A DNA stretch of 64,000 nucleotides from JABDMH01 sp965222645 (GTDB lineage Bacteria > Bacteroidota > Bacteroidia > Chitinophagales > Saprospiraceae). Both the position numbers and the translations under genes were made by a program. Where the stretch lies: the NCBI GenBank assembly GCA_965222645.1, contig OZ244968.1, forward strand, positions 1,798,001-1,862,000. Reading direction: 5' to 3'. Positions 36,550 through 45,138 of the stretch are shown here, piece by piece; position 1 is the stretch's first letter, and each line of letters starts with the position of its first letter. The notes below the pieces were generated by a model. The model worked only from the letters and a program-made list of their open reading frames with translations, searched no databases and was not told the DNA's origin.

Positions 36550-38424
36550 ATGCACAAGAAGAAAATACAGTACCTACTCTATATTCTATTTATCAATGTC
36601 CTCACCATCGTGTTTAGTTTTGGACAGGAGGCAAAGGGTCCAAACATCGTATGGATTGTAACGGAGGACAATTCCAAACACTATCTACGACTTTACAATC
36701 ATGATGGAGCGCCCATGCCCAACATTGAGGCTTTGGCGGAGAGAGGCGTTGTCTTTAATTATGCATTTTCCAATGCTCCTGTTTGCTCTGTAGCGAGGAG
36801 TACGATCATCTCAGGATGTTATGCCCCAAGGATCGGAGCACAGTATCATCGCCGGATGAAACTTGCCAATATGCCTGAAGGACTACACATGTTCCCTCAC
36901 TACCTCAGAGAAGCTGGATACTATACCACAAACAACAGTAAGGAGGACTACAACTTGATAAAATCAAATGGCGTGTGGGACGAGTCATCCAGAAATGCCA
37001 CATATCGGAACCGCTCCGAGGGACAGCCCTTTTTCCATGTTCAGAATTTTGGGGTCACTCACGAAGGACAGTTGCATTTTTCAGATTCTGCCATGCGTGC
37101 AACGGCCACAACGACTTCAGTGCATGACATGACTCCTTTTCCTTATCATCCCAACACCGAGATCTTGAGATACACGAATGCGTGGTCACGAGATCGACAT
37201 TTGCTTGCCGACGAGCTCATCGGAAAATTTATCGCACAGATTGAAGAGGACGGCCATCTGGACGATACTTTCATTTTTTATTACGGTGATCACGGCGGAG
37301 TATTACCGCGAAGCAAGGGATATATTTACGAAACGGGAGTGCATGTACCGATGGTGGTGTATATCCCGGAAAAATGGAAACATCTGGTGGCTTATGAGCG
37401 AGGCACGAGAAGTGATGCATTTGTTCAATTTATTGATCTGGGACCTACCGCACTAAACCTTGCCGGCATTGAGATACCCGGTCAAATGGACGGCAAACCA
37501 TTCCTGGGAAATGGAGTCAGGAAACGCGATCTTTTAGAACGAAACTACACTTTTAGCTACGCAGACCGTTTTGATGAAAAGTACGATTTAGTGCGTGCTG
37601 TCAGAATAGGTAAATATAAGTACATACGAAATTACCAGCCCTTCAATATTGATGCGTTGTATAATTTTTACCGTTACAAAATGATGGCCTATAGAGAATG
37701 GGCACAACTCTACGACAGGGATGAGCTGAATGCTTCTCAAAAACAATTTTTCGAACCACGAGCTCCGGAAGCACTTTATAATGTGGAGGATGATCCTTAT
37801 GAATTACAGAACCTGGCTAGTGATCTGGATCATTTCGCACTTCTGAAAGAACTGCGTGTAAGTCTTGACAGACAATTAAAATCGATGCCAGATCTCAGCT
37901 TCATTCCGGAACCCTATTTGGTCCAAAATGGCCTCAGTAATCCTGTGGAATTTGGGATGAAACACAAAGAGCAAATAGCCGATCTCATGGAAATCGCGGA
38001 TTTGCAATTGGTTCCATTTGATAAGGCTAAAAAACACTTGAGAAAAGCTATAAAGTCTTCCAACTCCTGGGAAAGATATTGGGCACTAATCGTATGCAGC
38101 ACTTTTGGAAGGGAAGCTTTGAGCTTCTCAAAAAAAATAAGAAAAATATCATTATCTCCCGTCGAAAACAACCTCGTACGAGCAAGAGCACTGGAGTTCC
38201 TAGCCCTGACTGATCAAGAAAATGACAGCGGAAAATGGCTGGAAATTCTGAGAAAATCTTCCAATAAAACGGAGGCAAATCTCATATTAAATTCCGTTGC
38301 TCTTCTGAAAATGGTTAAGCCTGAATTTGAAATCAAGATTCCCGAAAATTCTTTTGAGAAAGAATGGGTTGCAAACGCCAATGACCTTGTGAGACGCAGG
38401 CTAAATTACATCAATGACAATTAA
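36550..38424 (+). CDS. Family S1 sulfatase, CxxAR active-site type
   Basis: The protein has 624 residues. A signal peptide (MHKKKIQYLLYILFINVLTI, cut near VFSFGQ) directs it to the periplasm or surface. The metal-binding start PNIVWIVTEDNSKHYL is followed by the formylglycine motif CSVAR (Cys79-Ser-Val-Ala-Arg83, replacing the usual C-x-P-S-R). FYYGDHGGVLPRSKGYIYE (metal-binding DH near 246-250) completes the catalytic set. It would remove sulfate from a glycan after its Cys is converted to formylglycine. A C-terminal helical extension beyond about residue 480 is longer than in many family members. It is followed without gap by the second sulfatase. Confidence 0.9.
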   Translation: MHKKKIQYLLYILFINVLTIVFSFGQEAKGPNIVWIVTEDNSKHYLRLYNHDGAPMPNIEALAERGVVFNYAFSNAPVCSVARSTIISGCYAPRIGAQYHRRMKLANMPEGLHMFPHYLREAGYYTTNNSKEDYNLIKSNGVWDESSRNATYRNRSEGQPFFHVQNFGVTHEGQLHFSDSAMRATATTTSVHDMTPFPYHPNTEILRYTNAWSRDRHLLADELIGKFIAQIEEDGHLDDTFIFYYGDHGGVLPRSKGYIYETGVHVPMVVYIPEKWKHLVAYERGTRSDAFVQFIDLGPTALNLAGIEIPGQMDGKPFLGNGVRKRDLLERNYTFSYADRFDEKYDLVRAVRIGKYKYIRNYQPFNIDALYNFYRYKMMAYREWAQLYDRDELNASQKQFFEPRAPEALYNVEDDPYELQNLASDLDHFALLKELRVSLDRQLKSMPDLSFIPEPYLVQNGLSNPVEFGMKHKEQIADLMEIADLQLVPFDKAKKHLRKAIKSSNSWERYWALIVCSTFGREALSFSKKIRKISLSPVENNLVRARALEFLALTDQENDSGKWLEILRKSSNKTEANLILNSVALLKMVKPEFEIKIPENSFEKEWVANANDLVRRRLNYINDN

Positions 38425-38485
38425 AAATAATACAAATAGTAATATTGTGATTCCTAACACAAACTACAATTATAAAGGACCGGGA

Positions 38486-40054
38486 ATGTCTGACATCAAA
38501 AAAGTCGTTTTCTACATAACCTCATGGATACTTCTTTTTTCTATTTTTTATTCCTGTGCTAATACAAGTGATAGTTCTGCTAAAAAAATTGAAGAAAAAT
38601 CACTTCCTAATATTGTCATCATTTATGCAGATGACCTTGGGTATGGAGATGTAAGTGCTTATGAGACTGGGAGCTTAGAGACACCAAACATCGACCGACT
38701 GGCCAATGGCGGTATGCGGTTTACACAAGGATACGCATCATCTGCCACATGTACCCCGAGTCGATATGCATTGCTCACAGGAGGATATCCATGGCGAAAT
38801 AAGAATGCCAAAATCCTGCCCGGAACTGCCCCTCTTCTGATTGATACTGCGCAGATGACAATACCAAAAATGCTGAAAGCTCGTGGATATCATACTGCTG
38901 TGGTCGGCAAATGGCATCTGGGACTCGGGAGTGGAAATGTCGACTGGAACAAACATATAGCACTGGGACCAAATGAGGTAGGATTTGATTATTCTTATAT
39001 AATGGCCGCCACCCAGGACAGGGTACCCACTGTCTACATCGAGAATGGCAATGTCGTCAGACTTAATCCGCAAGATCCGATAGAAATCAACTACCGTCAG
39101 AATTTTCCCGGCGAACCTACTGGAAAAGATAATCCTGAATTACTAAAGATGAAATGGCATCATGGTCATAACAGTAGTATAGTAAACGGCATACCACGTA
39201 TCGGATTTATGAAAGGAGGAGACGATGCGAAATGGGTGGATGAGAATATGGCAGATACCTTCCTAGTCCGGGCTCAAGAATATGTGAAAGAGCAAAAGGA
39301 GGGACCGTTTTTTCTATACTACGCACTTCAACAACCGCATGTGCCCCGCACACCGCATCCCAGATTTGTGGGTAGTACCGGGATGGGTCCAAGGGGGGAT
39401 GTTATTGCAGAAGCCGATTGGTGCATTGGAGAATTTATGAAAACCCTTGAGGAACAAGGAATATTGGAAAACACACTGGTCATTCTTTCCAGCGACAATG
39501 GTCCGGTCCTTAATGATGGTTATTATGATGATGCAGTTGAAAAAATTGGTTCACATACTCCATCAGGACCCTGGCGTGGAGGGAAGTACAGCCTCTTTGA
39601 AGCCGGTACTCGAGTGCCCCTGATCACTTATTGGAAAGATCAGATCTCACCTGGTGTATCAAATGCAATGGTATCACAGCTTGACCTTTTGACATCATTG
39701 GCCCGGCTTGTGGAGAGTGATATCAAGGGTCAGGACAGTGAGGATATGCTCGATGTTTTCATGGGAAAATCCCAAAGGGGACGTAAAGAATTGGTCCTGG
39801 AAGCAACATCGAGGACTGCCTATCGTCAGGGCGACTGGGTCTTAATTCCTCCCTATCCCGGTCCGGCACTCAACAAAAATGTCAACATCGAGCTGGGTAA
39901 TGATCAGAGCTATCAACTGTATAATTTAGCGCAGGATCCGGGTCAAAAAGACAATCTTGCAGATTCATCACCAGAGAAAGTGGAGGAACTGAAAAATCGC
40001 TTTTTTGCTGTGCGGGGGGAATTGGGCAAAACCGAAGCCCTGGAGCTCAAGTGA
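38486..40054 (+). CDS. Arylsulfatase A-type sulfatase lipoprotein
   Basis: The protein has 522 residues from ATG 38486, which has AAGGA six bases upstream; an earlier in-frame ATG at 38414 overlaps the first sulfatase. It begins with a lipoprotein signal (VVFYITSWILLFSIFYSC). NIVIIYADDLGYGDVSAYET supplies the first metal ligands. CTPSRYALLTGG is the canonical C-x-P-S-R formylglycine motif. KWHLGL, PFFLYYALQQPHVPRTPHPR and ILSSDNGPVLNDGYYDDAVE complete the arylsulfatase A pattern. The substrate is likely a sulfated glycan; the subfamily is not assigned here. With the upstream sulfatase it forms a two-gene unit. Confidence 0.92.
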   Translation: MSDIKKVVFYITSWILLFSIFYSCANTSDSSAKKIEEKSLPNIVIIYADDLGYGDVSAYETGSLETPNIDRLANGGMRFTQGYASSATCTPSRYALLTGGYPWRNKNAKILPGTAPLLIDTAQMTIPKMLKARGYHTAVVGKWHLGLGSGNVDWNKHIALGPNEVGFDYSYIMAATQDRVPTVYIENGNVVRLNPQDPIEINYRQNFPGEPTGKDNPELLKMKWHHGHNSSIVNGIPRIGFMKGGDDAKWVDENMADTFLVRAQEYVKEQKEGPFFLYYALQQPHVPRTPHPRFVGSTGMGPRGDVIAEADWCIGEFMKTLEEQGILENTLVILSSDNGPVLNDGYYDDAVEKIGSHTPSGPWRGGKYSLFEAGTRVPLITYWKDQISPGVSNAMVSQLDLLTSLARLVESDIKGQDSEDMLDVFMGKSQRGRKELVLEATSRTAYRQGDWVLIPPYPGPALNKNVNIELGNDQSYQLYNLAQDPGQKDNLADSSPEKVEELKNRFFAVRGELGKTEALELK

Positions 40055-40168
40055 TCTAGGTCGCCTAAGGAAGTGTCCACATCGAAACAAAAAATTGAGA
40101 CAGGAGTCTTAAAACAAAAGTGCTTAATTTGCAGTTTATCTCAGGAAACAACTGTTAATGCCTTAGCT

Positions 40169-41158
40169 ATGAAAAGAATAAAACTACTCCTGTTGGTTAT
40201 CATACCATCCTTAGGATATTCGCAATATCAGCAGTATCCACTTGTTGAATGGTTTACTAATACTTATTGCGGCATTTGCTCGAGCCGAAACCCCAGTCTT
40301 AAGACTGTGTATGACAAGTACAACAAGGTACATAGGATCACTATACACCCTAGCGTTCCATATTCACAATGCCCACTGTATGGCTTTAACAAAGAAGATA
40401 ATGGGGCGCGTCAACAGTATTATTCCATTTCGGGTACTCCCACTTTATATATCAATGGGGAGAGGAGCTCTTCATCCTCTGGAGTTTTTGAAAGTGATCT
40501 CACAGCTAAGCTGGGTGGACAATCTACGATTGCCGTTGAGGTAGACGAGTCAACCACGAATTTTGACAGAAGTGCCTTGGTGAAAATCAAATCTGCCGGC
40601 GGAACTCCATCCGGAAATTACAGGCTGTTTGTAGCAATTCTTGAGAAAAAACTAGCATTTAATGCTCAAAATGGTGAAACCGAGCATCACGATGTGATGA
40701 GAGATTTTATCACCTCTGCAGAGGGGGACCCTATGGATATTCCAGCGCAGGGTGAAATGAAGGAATTTGATTTTAACTATACGCTACCTGATGGTGTAGA
40801 TCCGAATGAAGCCTATATTCTGGCTTTTGTTCAGAATGTTGATGATGGCACGATCTTAAATTCGGGAACTGCATCCGATGGTGTATCGACCTCTTTAGAG
40901 GATTTAGTGGAAAAAGTGAATTTGGAGTTGTTTCCAAACCCTGCGGCGGAGATCGTTACAGTGCAAGTGGGAGATAAATACATAATTAAGTCAGCCCACA
41001 TTGTCAATCAATTAGGCCAAATTGTCTTGTCTAAACATGAGATAAAATCAGGACGATCTACTGACTTTCAGATTTCAAATCTGCCAAGTGGAGCCTACCA
41101 GGCAATGGTTGATCTTGTAGGGTATTCTCCTATTTATCTTCCCTTTGTCAAGGAGTAA
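40169..41158 (+). CDS. Omp28/thioredoxin-like protein with T9SS type A sorting domain
   Basis: The protein has 329 residues from ATG 40169, the start that gives a signal peptide (MKRIKLLLLVIIPSLGYSQ); the frame is open 96 bases further upstream. YPLVEWFTNTYCGICSSRNP has the CxxC of thioredoxin folds, and YSISGTPTLYINGE has the cis-Pro TPT. An Omp28-like domain follows (IAVEVDESTTNFDRSALVKI). The C-terminus from about VNLELFPNPAAEIVTVQVGD is a type A sorting domain. Secretion to the surface through the type IX system is predicted. The function may be a surface redox or binding protein; the evidence is the domain set only. Confidence 0.82.
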   Translation: MKRIKLLLLVIIPSLGYSQYQQYPLVEWFTNTYCGICSSRNPSLKTVYDKYNKVHRITIHPSVPYSQCPLYGFNKEDNGARQQYYSISGTPTLYINGERSSSSSGVFESDLTAKLGGQSTIAVEVDESTTNFDRSALVKIKSAGGTPSGNYRLFVAILEKKLAFNAQNGETEHHDVMRDFITSAEGDPMDIPAQGEMKEFDFNYTLPDGVDPNEAYILAFVQNVDDGTILNSGTASDGVSTSLEDLVEKVNLELFPNPAAEIVTVQVGDKYIIKSAHIVNQLGQIVLSKHEIKSGRSTDFQISNLPSGAYQAMVDLVGYSPIYLPFVKE

Positions 41159-41185
41159 AATCGATTTCCGATTACTTTTTTTGGT

Positions 41186-41212
41186 AAAGGGGATTTTCTG
41201 GGGATCCCCTTT
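41186..41212. other. Stem-loop between convergent genes
   Basis: AAAGGGGAT (41186-41194) pairs with ATCCCCTTT (41204-41212) around a 9-base loop. It lies 27 bases after the stop of the T9SS protein gene and overlaps the stop of the PHP gene on the other strand. No T-run follows on either strand, so the terminator reading is weak. Confidence 0.35.
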
Positions 41213-42317
41213 AGAGATCTACTCTAACTTTCCATGTCACAACGGGATGTGTATTCGGAGCAGTAAGTGCATTGAGTACCTCAAACTTGAGGTCGAAAGA
41301 TGACATTTGATCCAATGTTTTTACCTCAAGGGATCGAGTGGAATGCGGTTCGATAACGATCAGATCTCCATCACTGTGGAAGGTATATTGACTTTGGTTC
41401 TTCAAATGAAATGCAGCATCCGAGTGATTTTCTAAGGTTACTGTTGCAACTGAAGAAGGACCCTGGAATGTTGTCTTACCAACTTCAATGGATGCATATA
41501 CAAGGGAATCCAATAGTGGGGATGGGCCAATCAGAAGATTGTCAAACCACGCCACAGTCCGACGGGCAAAAAGAGCCTCCTTAATGGAAGCCTCAGATTT
41601 TTCATTTGCAAATACTAAGAGGATAGGTCGATGCCCCCCTGCGTTTAACCTAAACTGCCAGTCCACAAGACCATGAATATCTGAAGTACCTATGACGGTA
41701 ATGTTGTGATCCAAAGCAATCTGCAGCGCCTCATCAGAGTAGGTAATGTCATTGACGACCTCAATCCCATGCAACAGGCCCTCATCAATTAGCATCTTAT
41801 GGAGATCTGTCACCGTTGCAATGCCATTGCGTTGTTGAGCTATCCAATTGGGGTGATTCCAAAAAACAAACGCGCCTTGCCGTTTAGCCTCGCGATAAGC
41901 CTCAATGGAATCCCTTATGTTGAGCTTATTCGCATCCGTAATAAAAATTGCATTTGCATGACCGGGAGGTAAATCACGAGTAATTTCGACACCGTGTACT
42001 ACGAGCAGATCATGAGCCTTCGCATGCTCTTTTGCAATCTCGTAAGATCGATTTCGATCAGGATGTGGGATATCGGCACCGTGGGGTTGATATTCCAAAT
42101 GTTCTGTTAGGGAAATGGCATCTAGTCCATCGCGTATTGCTTCGTCGACACGAATGCTTGGCCAAACATTGCCATCGGAAAAAACCGTGTGGATGTGAAA
42201 GTCGCATTTAAGTGTGTGGTATCCTGGTATATTGGGAAATTGGATATGTCGATTTTCATCTTGAGCAAAAAGATTTAAGGGTAAAATAACCAGGAATAAT
42301 CTTATGAGAGAATGCAT
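41211..42317 (-). CDS. PHP-domain phosphodiesterase (Sb-PDE-like)
   Basis: The protein has 368 residues. A signal peptide (MHSLIRLFLVILPLNLFAQ) precedes the PHP domain: CDFHIHTVFSDG (metal ligands His41 and His43), DAISLTEHLEYQPHG, LVVHGVEITRDLPPGHANA, FVFWNHPNW and VIGTSDIHGL. This set matches the exported Sb-PDE family of metal-dependent phosphodiesterases. The enzyme would hydrolyse phosphodiesters in the periplasm. The substrate is not known here. The C-terminal 110 residues form an added all-beta region (SSVATVTLENHSDAAFHLKN) absent from minimal PHP enzymes. Nothing in the sequence links it to its neighbours. Confidence 0.85.
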   Translation of the reverse strand: MHSLIRLFLVILPLNLFAQDENRHIQFPNIPGYHTLKCDFHIHTVFSDGNVWPSIRVDEAIRDGLDAISLTEHLEYQPHGADIPHPDRNRSYEIAKEHAKAHDLLVVHGVEITRDLPPGHANAIFITDANKLNIRDSIEAYREAKRQGAFVFWNHPNWIAQQRNGIATVTDLHKMLIDEGLLHGIEVVNDITYSDEALQIALDHNITVIGTSDIHGLVDWQFRLNAGGHRPILLVFANEKSEASIKEALFARRTVAWFDNLLIGPSPLLDSLVYASIEVGKTTFQGPSSVATVTLENHSDAAFHLKNQSQYTFHSDGDLIVIEPHSTRSLEVKTLDQMSSFDLKFEVLNALTAPNTHPVVTWKVRVDL

Positions 42318-42442
42318 TGTGAAGCATTATTTAGTGCTTGCCAAAGATACATTTTCGAATTAAAATTGCCGACCTGCCATGTACTTTGCACCGGAAAACC
42401 AGATACTCAAATCATAATTGAATTTACAGTAATAGCATATGG

Positions 42443-43468
42443 TCAAAGGAATACAGGTTCGCCTGTTCTTGAAGACTGATAAATTGCTTCAATCAATGCT
42501 ACAGGTTTTCGTCCTTCATGACCATCGACGGACGGGACATTGTCATTTTTAACGGCCCAGATAAAATCTTCTATTTGCCTCCGGTGTAAGTGATGACTAA
42601 TAGCCATTGGATCAGATGATCCTGTATTGCCTGACTTAGTTTCTGTTTTTTCAAAAGCGGGTACTCCCTGGATATTCCAATTCTTGATCTCCCCTGCCTC
42701 TAAAATAATAGAACCTTTTGCACCATATACTTCCAGGCGTTCCGGATATCCTGGCCACATTGCTGTACTTGCCAAAATCTGTCCGAGAGCACCACTCTCA
42801 AAAACAACATTGGCTAGGGCAAGGTCTTCACCCTCGATATCGTGGGTCATTGTCCGCACGATACCCTGTACTTGAGATATCCCGCCCCCGATAAATTGAA
42901 ATAAATCTACTGTATGTATGCCCTGGTTTATCAAAGCACCTCCCCCATCACCTTTCAGGGTTCCACGCCAGTGACTGTCACCATAATATTCGTCGCTTCG
43001 ATACCAGGGAATGTAGGCGTTTACAGCAACGAGTTTTCCCAACGTTCCATCCTCCATGCACTGCTGGAGTTTTATAAAATCTTTACTAAACCGGTTTTGA
43101 AAAATACATCCCAGTTTCACTCCACCTTTTTCACATGCTCTAACCATTTTATCTATACGAGATGTGTTTATTTCTAATGGCTTTTCACAAAGTACATGTT
43201 TCCCGGCGGCAGCTGATTTTAACGTGGGTTCCAAATGGTTTCCACTTGCCGTGCAAATACAAACAACATCAATATCTACTTCATCTAGCAATTTATCGAA
43301 ATCCGAAAAGGCTTCGATATTAAACCTCTTACCAGCAGCGTCTGCTCTCTCCGGACTCGAGCTCAAGACTGCTGACACGTCTGCTCCTTCTATTTCGGAG
43401 ATACTCTTGACAAAATGACCAGCGATCGAACCTGTGCCAATAATGGCAAAATTTAAAAGATCCGGCAT
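42443..43468 (-). CDS. Gfo/Idh/MocA-family oxidoreductase
   Basis: The protein has 341 residues from ATG 43468; the frame extends three codons to a TTG. The nucleotide-binding loop AIIGTGSIAGHFVKSI, the CICTASGNHLEP strand end and GKHVLCEKPLE (catalytic Lys of E-K-P) identify NAD(P)-dependent sugar or cyclitol dehydrogenases of this family. A C-terminal GGALINQGIHTVDLFQFIGG contains the conserved His-x-x-D region. Substrate is not predictable. It lies next to the PHP gene on the same strand with 126 bases between. Confidence 0.9.
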   Translation of the reverse strand: MPDLLNFAIIGTGSIAGHFVKSISEIEGADVSAVLSSSPERADAAGKRFNIEAFSDFDKLLDEVDIDVVCICTASGNHLEPTLKSAAAGKHVLCEKPLEINTSRIDKMVRACEKGGVKLGCIFQNRFSKDFIKLQQCMEDGTLGKLVAVNAYIPWYRSDEYYGDSHWRGTLKGDGGGALINQGIHTVDLFQFIGGGISQVQGIVRTMTHDIEGEDLALANVVFESGALGQILASTAMWPGYPERLEVYGAKGSIILEAGEIKNWNIQGVPAFEKTETKSGNTGSSDPMAISHHLHRRQIEDFIWAVKNDNVPSVDGHEGRKPVALIEAIYQSSRTGEPVFL

Positions 43469-43556
43469 AAATCCCAATTTTTAGAATGGTAAAGTAAGGA
43501 ATTCCACCATTCTCGACGTCACCGCGCGGCAGGTAAGACAGTCAGCAGGTTCATAA

Positions 43557-43619
43557 GTAGGCAGGCGAGGACAGGTGGGTAGGCGAGGACTGGTAGGTCG
43601 GCGAGGACTGGTAGGTCTA
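43557..43619. repeat. Short tandem repeats at the left end of the REP array
   Basis: About three diverged copies of GTAGG(TC)GGCGAGGACTGG lie head to tail (for example 43579-43595 and 43594-43612). Their core GTAGGTCGGCGA equals the sequence at the foot of the type A hairpins that follow. They look like partial array units that have lost the hairpin. Confidence 0.5.
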
Positions 43620-43631
43620 GTCGAGCAGGTC

Positions 43632-44056
43632 GGCGAATATAAATTCGCCTTTGACAGACAAACCTGCAGCATTATCCTTCCAGAGTCATGCGTGATCGTC
43701 GAGCAGGTCGGCGAATATAAATTCGCCTTTGTCAGACAAACCTGCAGCATTATCCCTCCAGTGTCACGCGTGATAGTCGAATTTACATTCGACGGTATGA
43801 CTCAGGGAAGGATGGACAGTCAGCAAGTTCATGTGTCGGTCGGCGAATATAAATTCGCCTTTGTCGGTTAGACAGTACCCTTATCCCTCCAGCGTCATAC
43901 GTGATAGTCGAATTTACATTCGATGGTGTGACTCAAGGAAGGATGGACAGCCAGCCGGTTCATGTGTAGGTCGGCGAATATAAATTTGCCTTTGTCAGAC
44001 AAACCTGCAGCATTATCCCTCCAGTGTCATACGTGATGGTCGAATTTACATTCGAC
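43632..44056. repeat. REP-like hairpin array, left half
   Basis: Two hairpin types alternate. Type A is GGCGAAT-ATAA-ATTCGCC, at 43632-43649, 43710-43727, 43842-43859 and 43973-43990 (last with one mismatch). Type B is GTCGAAT-TTAC-ATTCGAC, at 43776-43793, 43907-43924 (one mismatch) and 44039-44056. Both have 7-base stems and a 4-base loop and share CGAAT...ATTCG. The spacer after A carries CTGCAGCATTATCC. Full A-B-A periods are 131-132 bases; the first unit is a 78-base short form. Type B has a further outer pair, GTCAYRC and GTRTGAC, with bulges. The transposase gene follows 38 bases after the last B hairpin. Confidence 0.88.
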
Positions 44057-44094
44057 GGTGTGACTGCGGTAGGTAGCTCTATATCTGATGAAAC

Positions 44095-44646
44095 CTATGT
44101 TTGAAAATATTTGATATCTTTTGGAATCTCCTTGTTGATATACAGAAAATACTGTCCTTCCATATTATGCTTGACATGTTGAGTTCTTAAGTACTGAATT
44201 GTACGGTATAGGCCCTCTTGACACCTGACAATCCTGTCATCAAATCCCTTCAGCCATCTAAAGAGTGGATATTCATGCAACTTTCCGCTTCCATGCTTAT
44301 TTACAAATTGTCGGTGCAGACCTGCCAACTCTGGGCTCCACTTTAGATTTTCGTAACTGTTGTCTTCGTCATCATGACAAATAATCTGATTAATGCGCAC
44401 TGAACTTATTCTTTTGACCGCTTGAATAATTTTCGAAATATTAAAAGATCCTCTTACCTGGATCAATAAGTGCACATGATCAGGGTTAATTTTGAATCCA
44501 ATAACATGTCCTTCTTTTTTACTAACAACCTCGAAAATCACTCCATACAACACATGGCAGAACAGATCTTCCTTAAAGAAAGGAATTCTGTGATTTGTAA
44601 TACTTGTTACGAAATATGCTGCGTGTTGCACATAAAGGCGTCTCAT
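44095..44646 (-). CDS. REP-associated tyrosine transposase (RAYT, Y1 family)
   Basis: The protein has 183 residues from ATG 44646; a TTG 36 bases upstream is possible. It shows YFVTSITNHRIPFFKED, then INPDHVHLLIQV, the HUH motif (His57-Val-His59), and a WLKGFDDRIVRCQEGLYRTI segment with Tyr152 in IQYLRTQ, where catalytic Tyr is expected in Y1/RAYT enzymes. RAYTs are single-copy, host-retained relatives of IS200/IS605 transposases that cleave REP hairpins. It is flanked on both sides by the hairpin array, and all array units point the same way while the gene runs opposite. All key residues appear intact. Which hairpin it cuts cannot be read here. Confidence 0.88.
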   Translation of the reverse strand: MRRLYVQHAAYFVTSITNHRIPFFKEDLFCHVLYGVIFEVVSKKEGHVIGFKINPDHVHLLIQVRGSFNISKIIQAVKRISSVRINQIICHDDEDNSYENLKWSPELAGLHRQFVNKHGSGKLHEYPLFRWLKGFDDRIVRCQEGLYRTIQYLRTQHVKHNMEGQYFLYINKEIPKDIKYFQT

Positions 44647-44742
44647 TCTTAAAACTAGTAAAAAATTCCTCCAGAGACACAATCTGTCGGGGTGGACAGG
44701 CGAGAACAGGTGAGCAGGTGAATGTCAATTCGAAGTGGACTA

Positions 44743-45113
44743 TCGATTATAAATTCGCCTTTGTCGGACAAACCTGCAGCATTATCCCTCCAGTGTCACG
44801 CGTGATGGTCGAGCAGGTCGGCGAATATAAATTCGCCTTTGTCAGACAAACCTGCAGCATTATCCTTCCAGAGTCATGCGTGATCGTCGAGCAGGTCGGC
44901 GAATATAAATTCGCCTTTGTCAGATAAACCTGCAGCATTATCCTTCCAGAGTTATCCGTGATAGTCGAATTTACATTCGACGGTGTGACTCAGGGAAGGA
45001 TGGACAGTCAGCAAGTTCATGTGTAGGTCGGGGAAAATAAATTCGCCCTTGTAGGACAAACCTGCAGCATTATCCCTCCAGTGTCATACGTGATTGTCGA
45101 ATTTACATTCGAC
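44743..45113. repeat. REP-like hairpin array, right half
   Basis: The same units resume after the transposase. Type A hairpins lie at 44820-44837 and 44898-44915, with decayed copies at 44743-44760 and 45029-45047. Type B hairpins lie at 44964-44981 and 45096-45113. Spacings are 78, 78 and 131 bases, so the two short units lack the type B hairpin and its following 45-50 bases. The 78-base unit at 44820 is almost identical to the one at 43632 on the left. The start of this side (44690-44735) holds short GGACAGGCGAGAACAGG-type repeats like those at 43557. The lipid-binding-type lipoprotein gene begins right after, at 45139 (stop). Confidence 0.85.
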
Positions 45114-45138
45114 GGTCATTATGAGTCACCGTACTTCG

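Noticed and set aside
43481..44938. Open frames with repeated peptide motifs across the REP array
   Set aside because: They are translations of the repeat units (VGEYKFAF and related) on either strand, without start context or known domains.
43632..45113. Possible CRISPR array
   Set aside because: Units are 78 or 131-132 bases with near-identical spacers, the repeats are hairpins, no cas genes are near and a RAYT gene sits inside.
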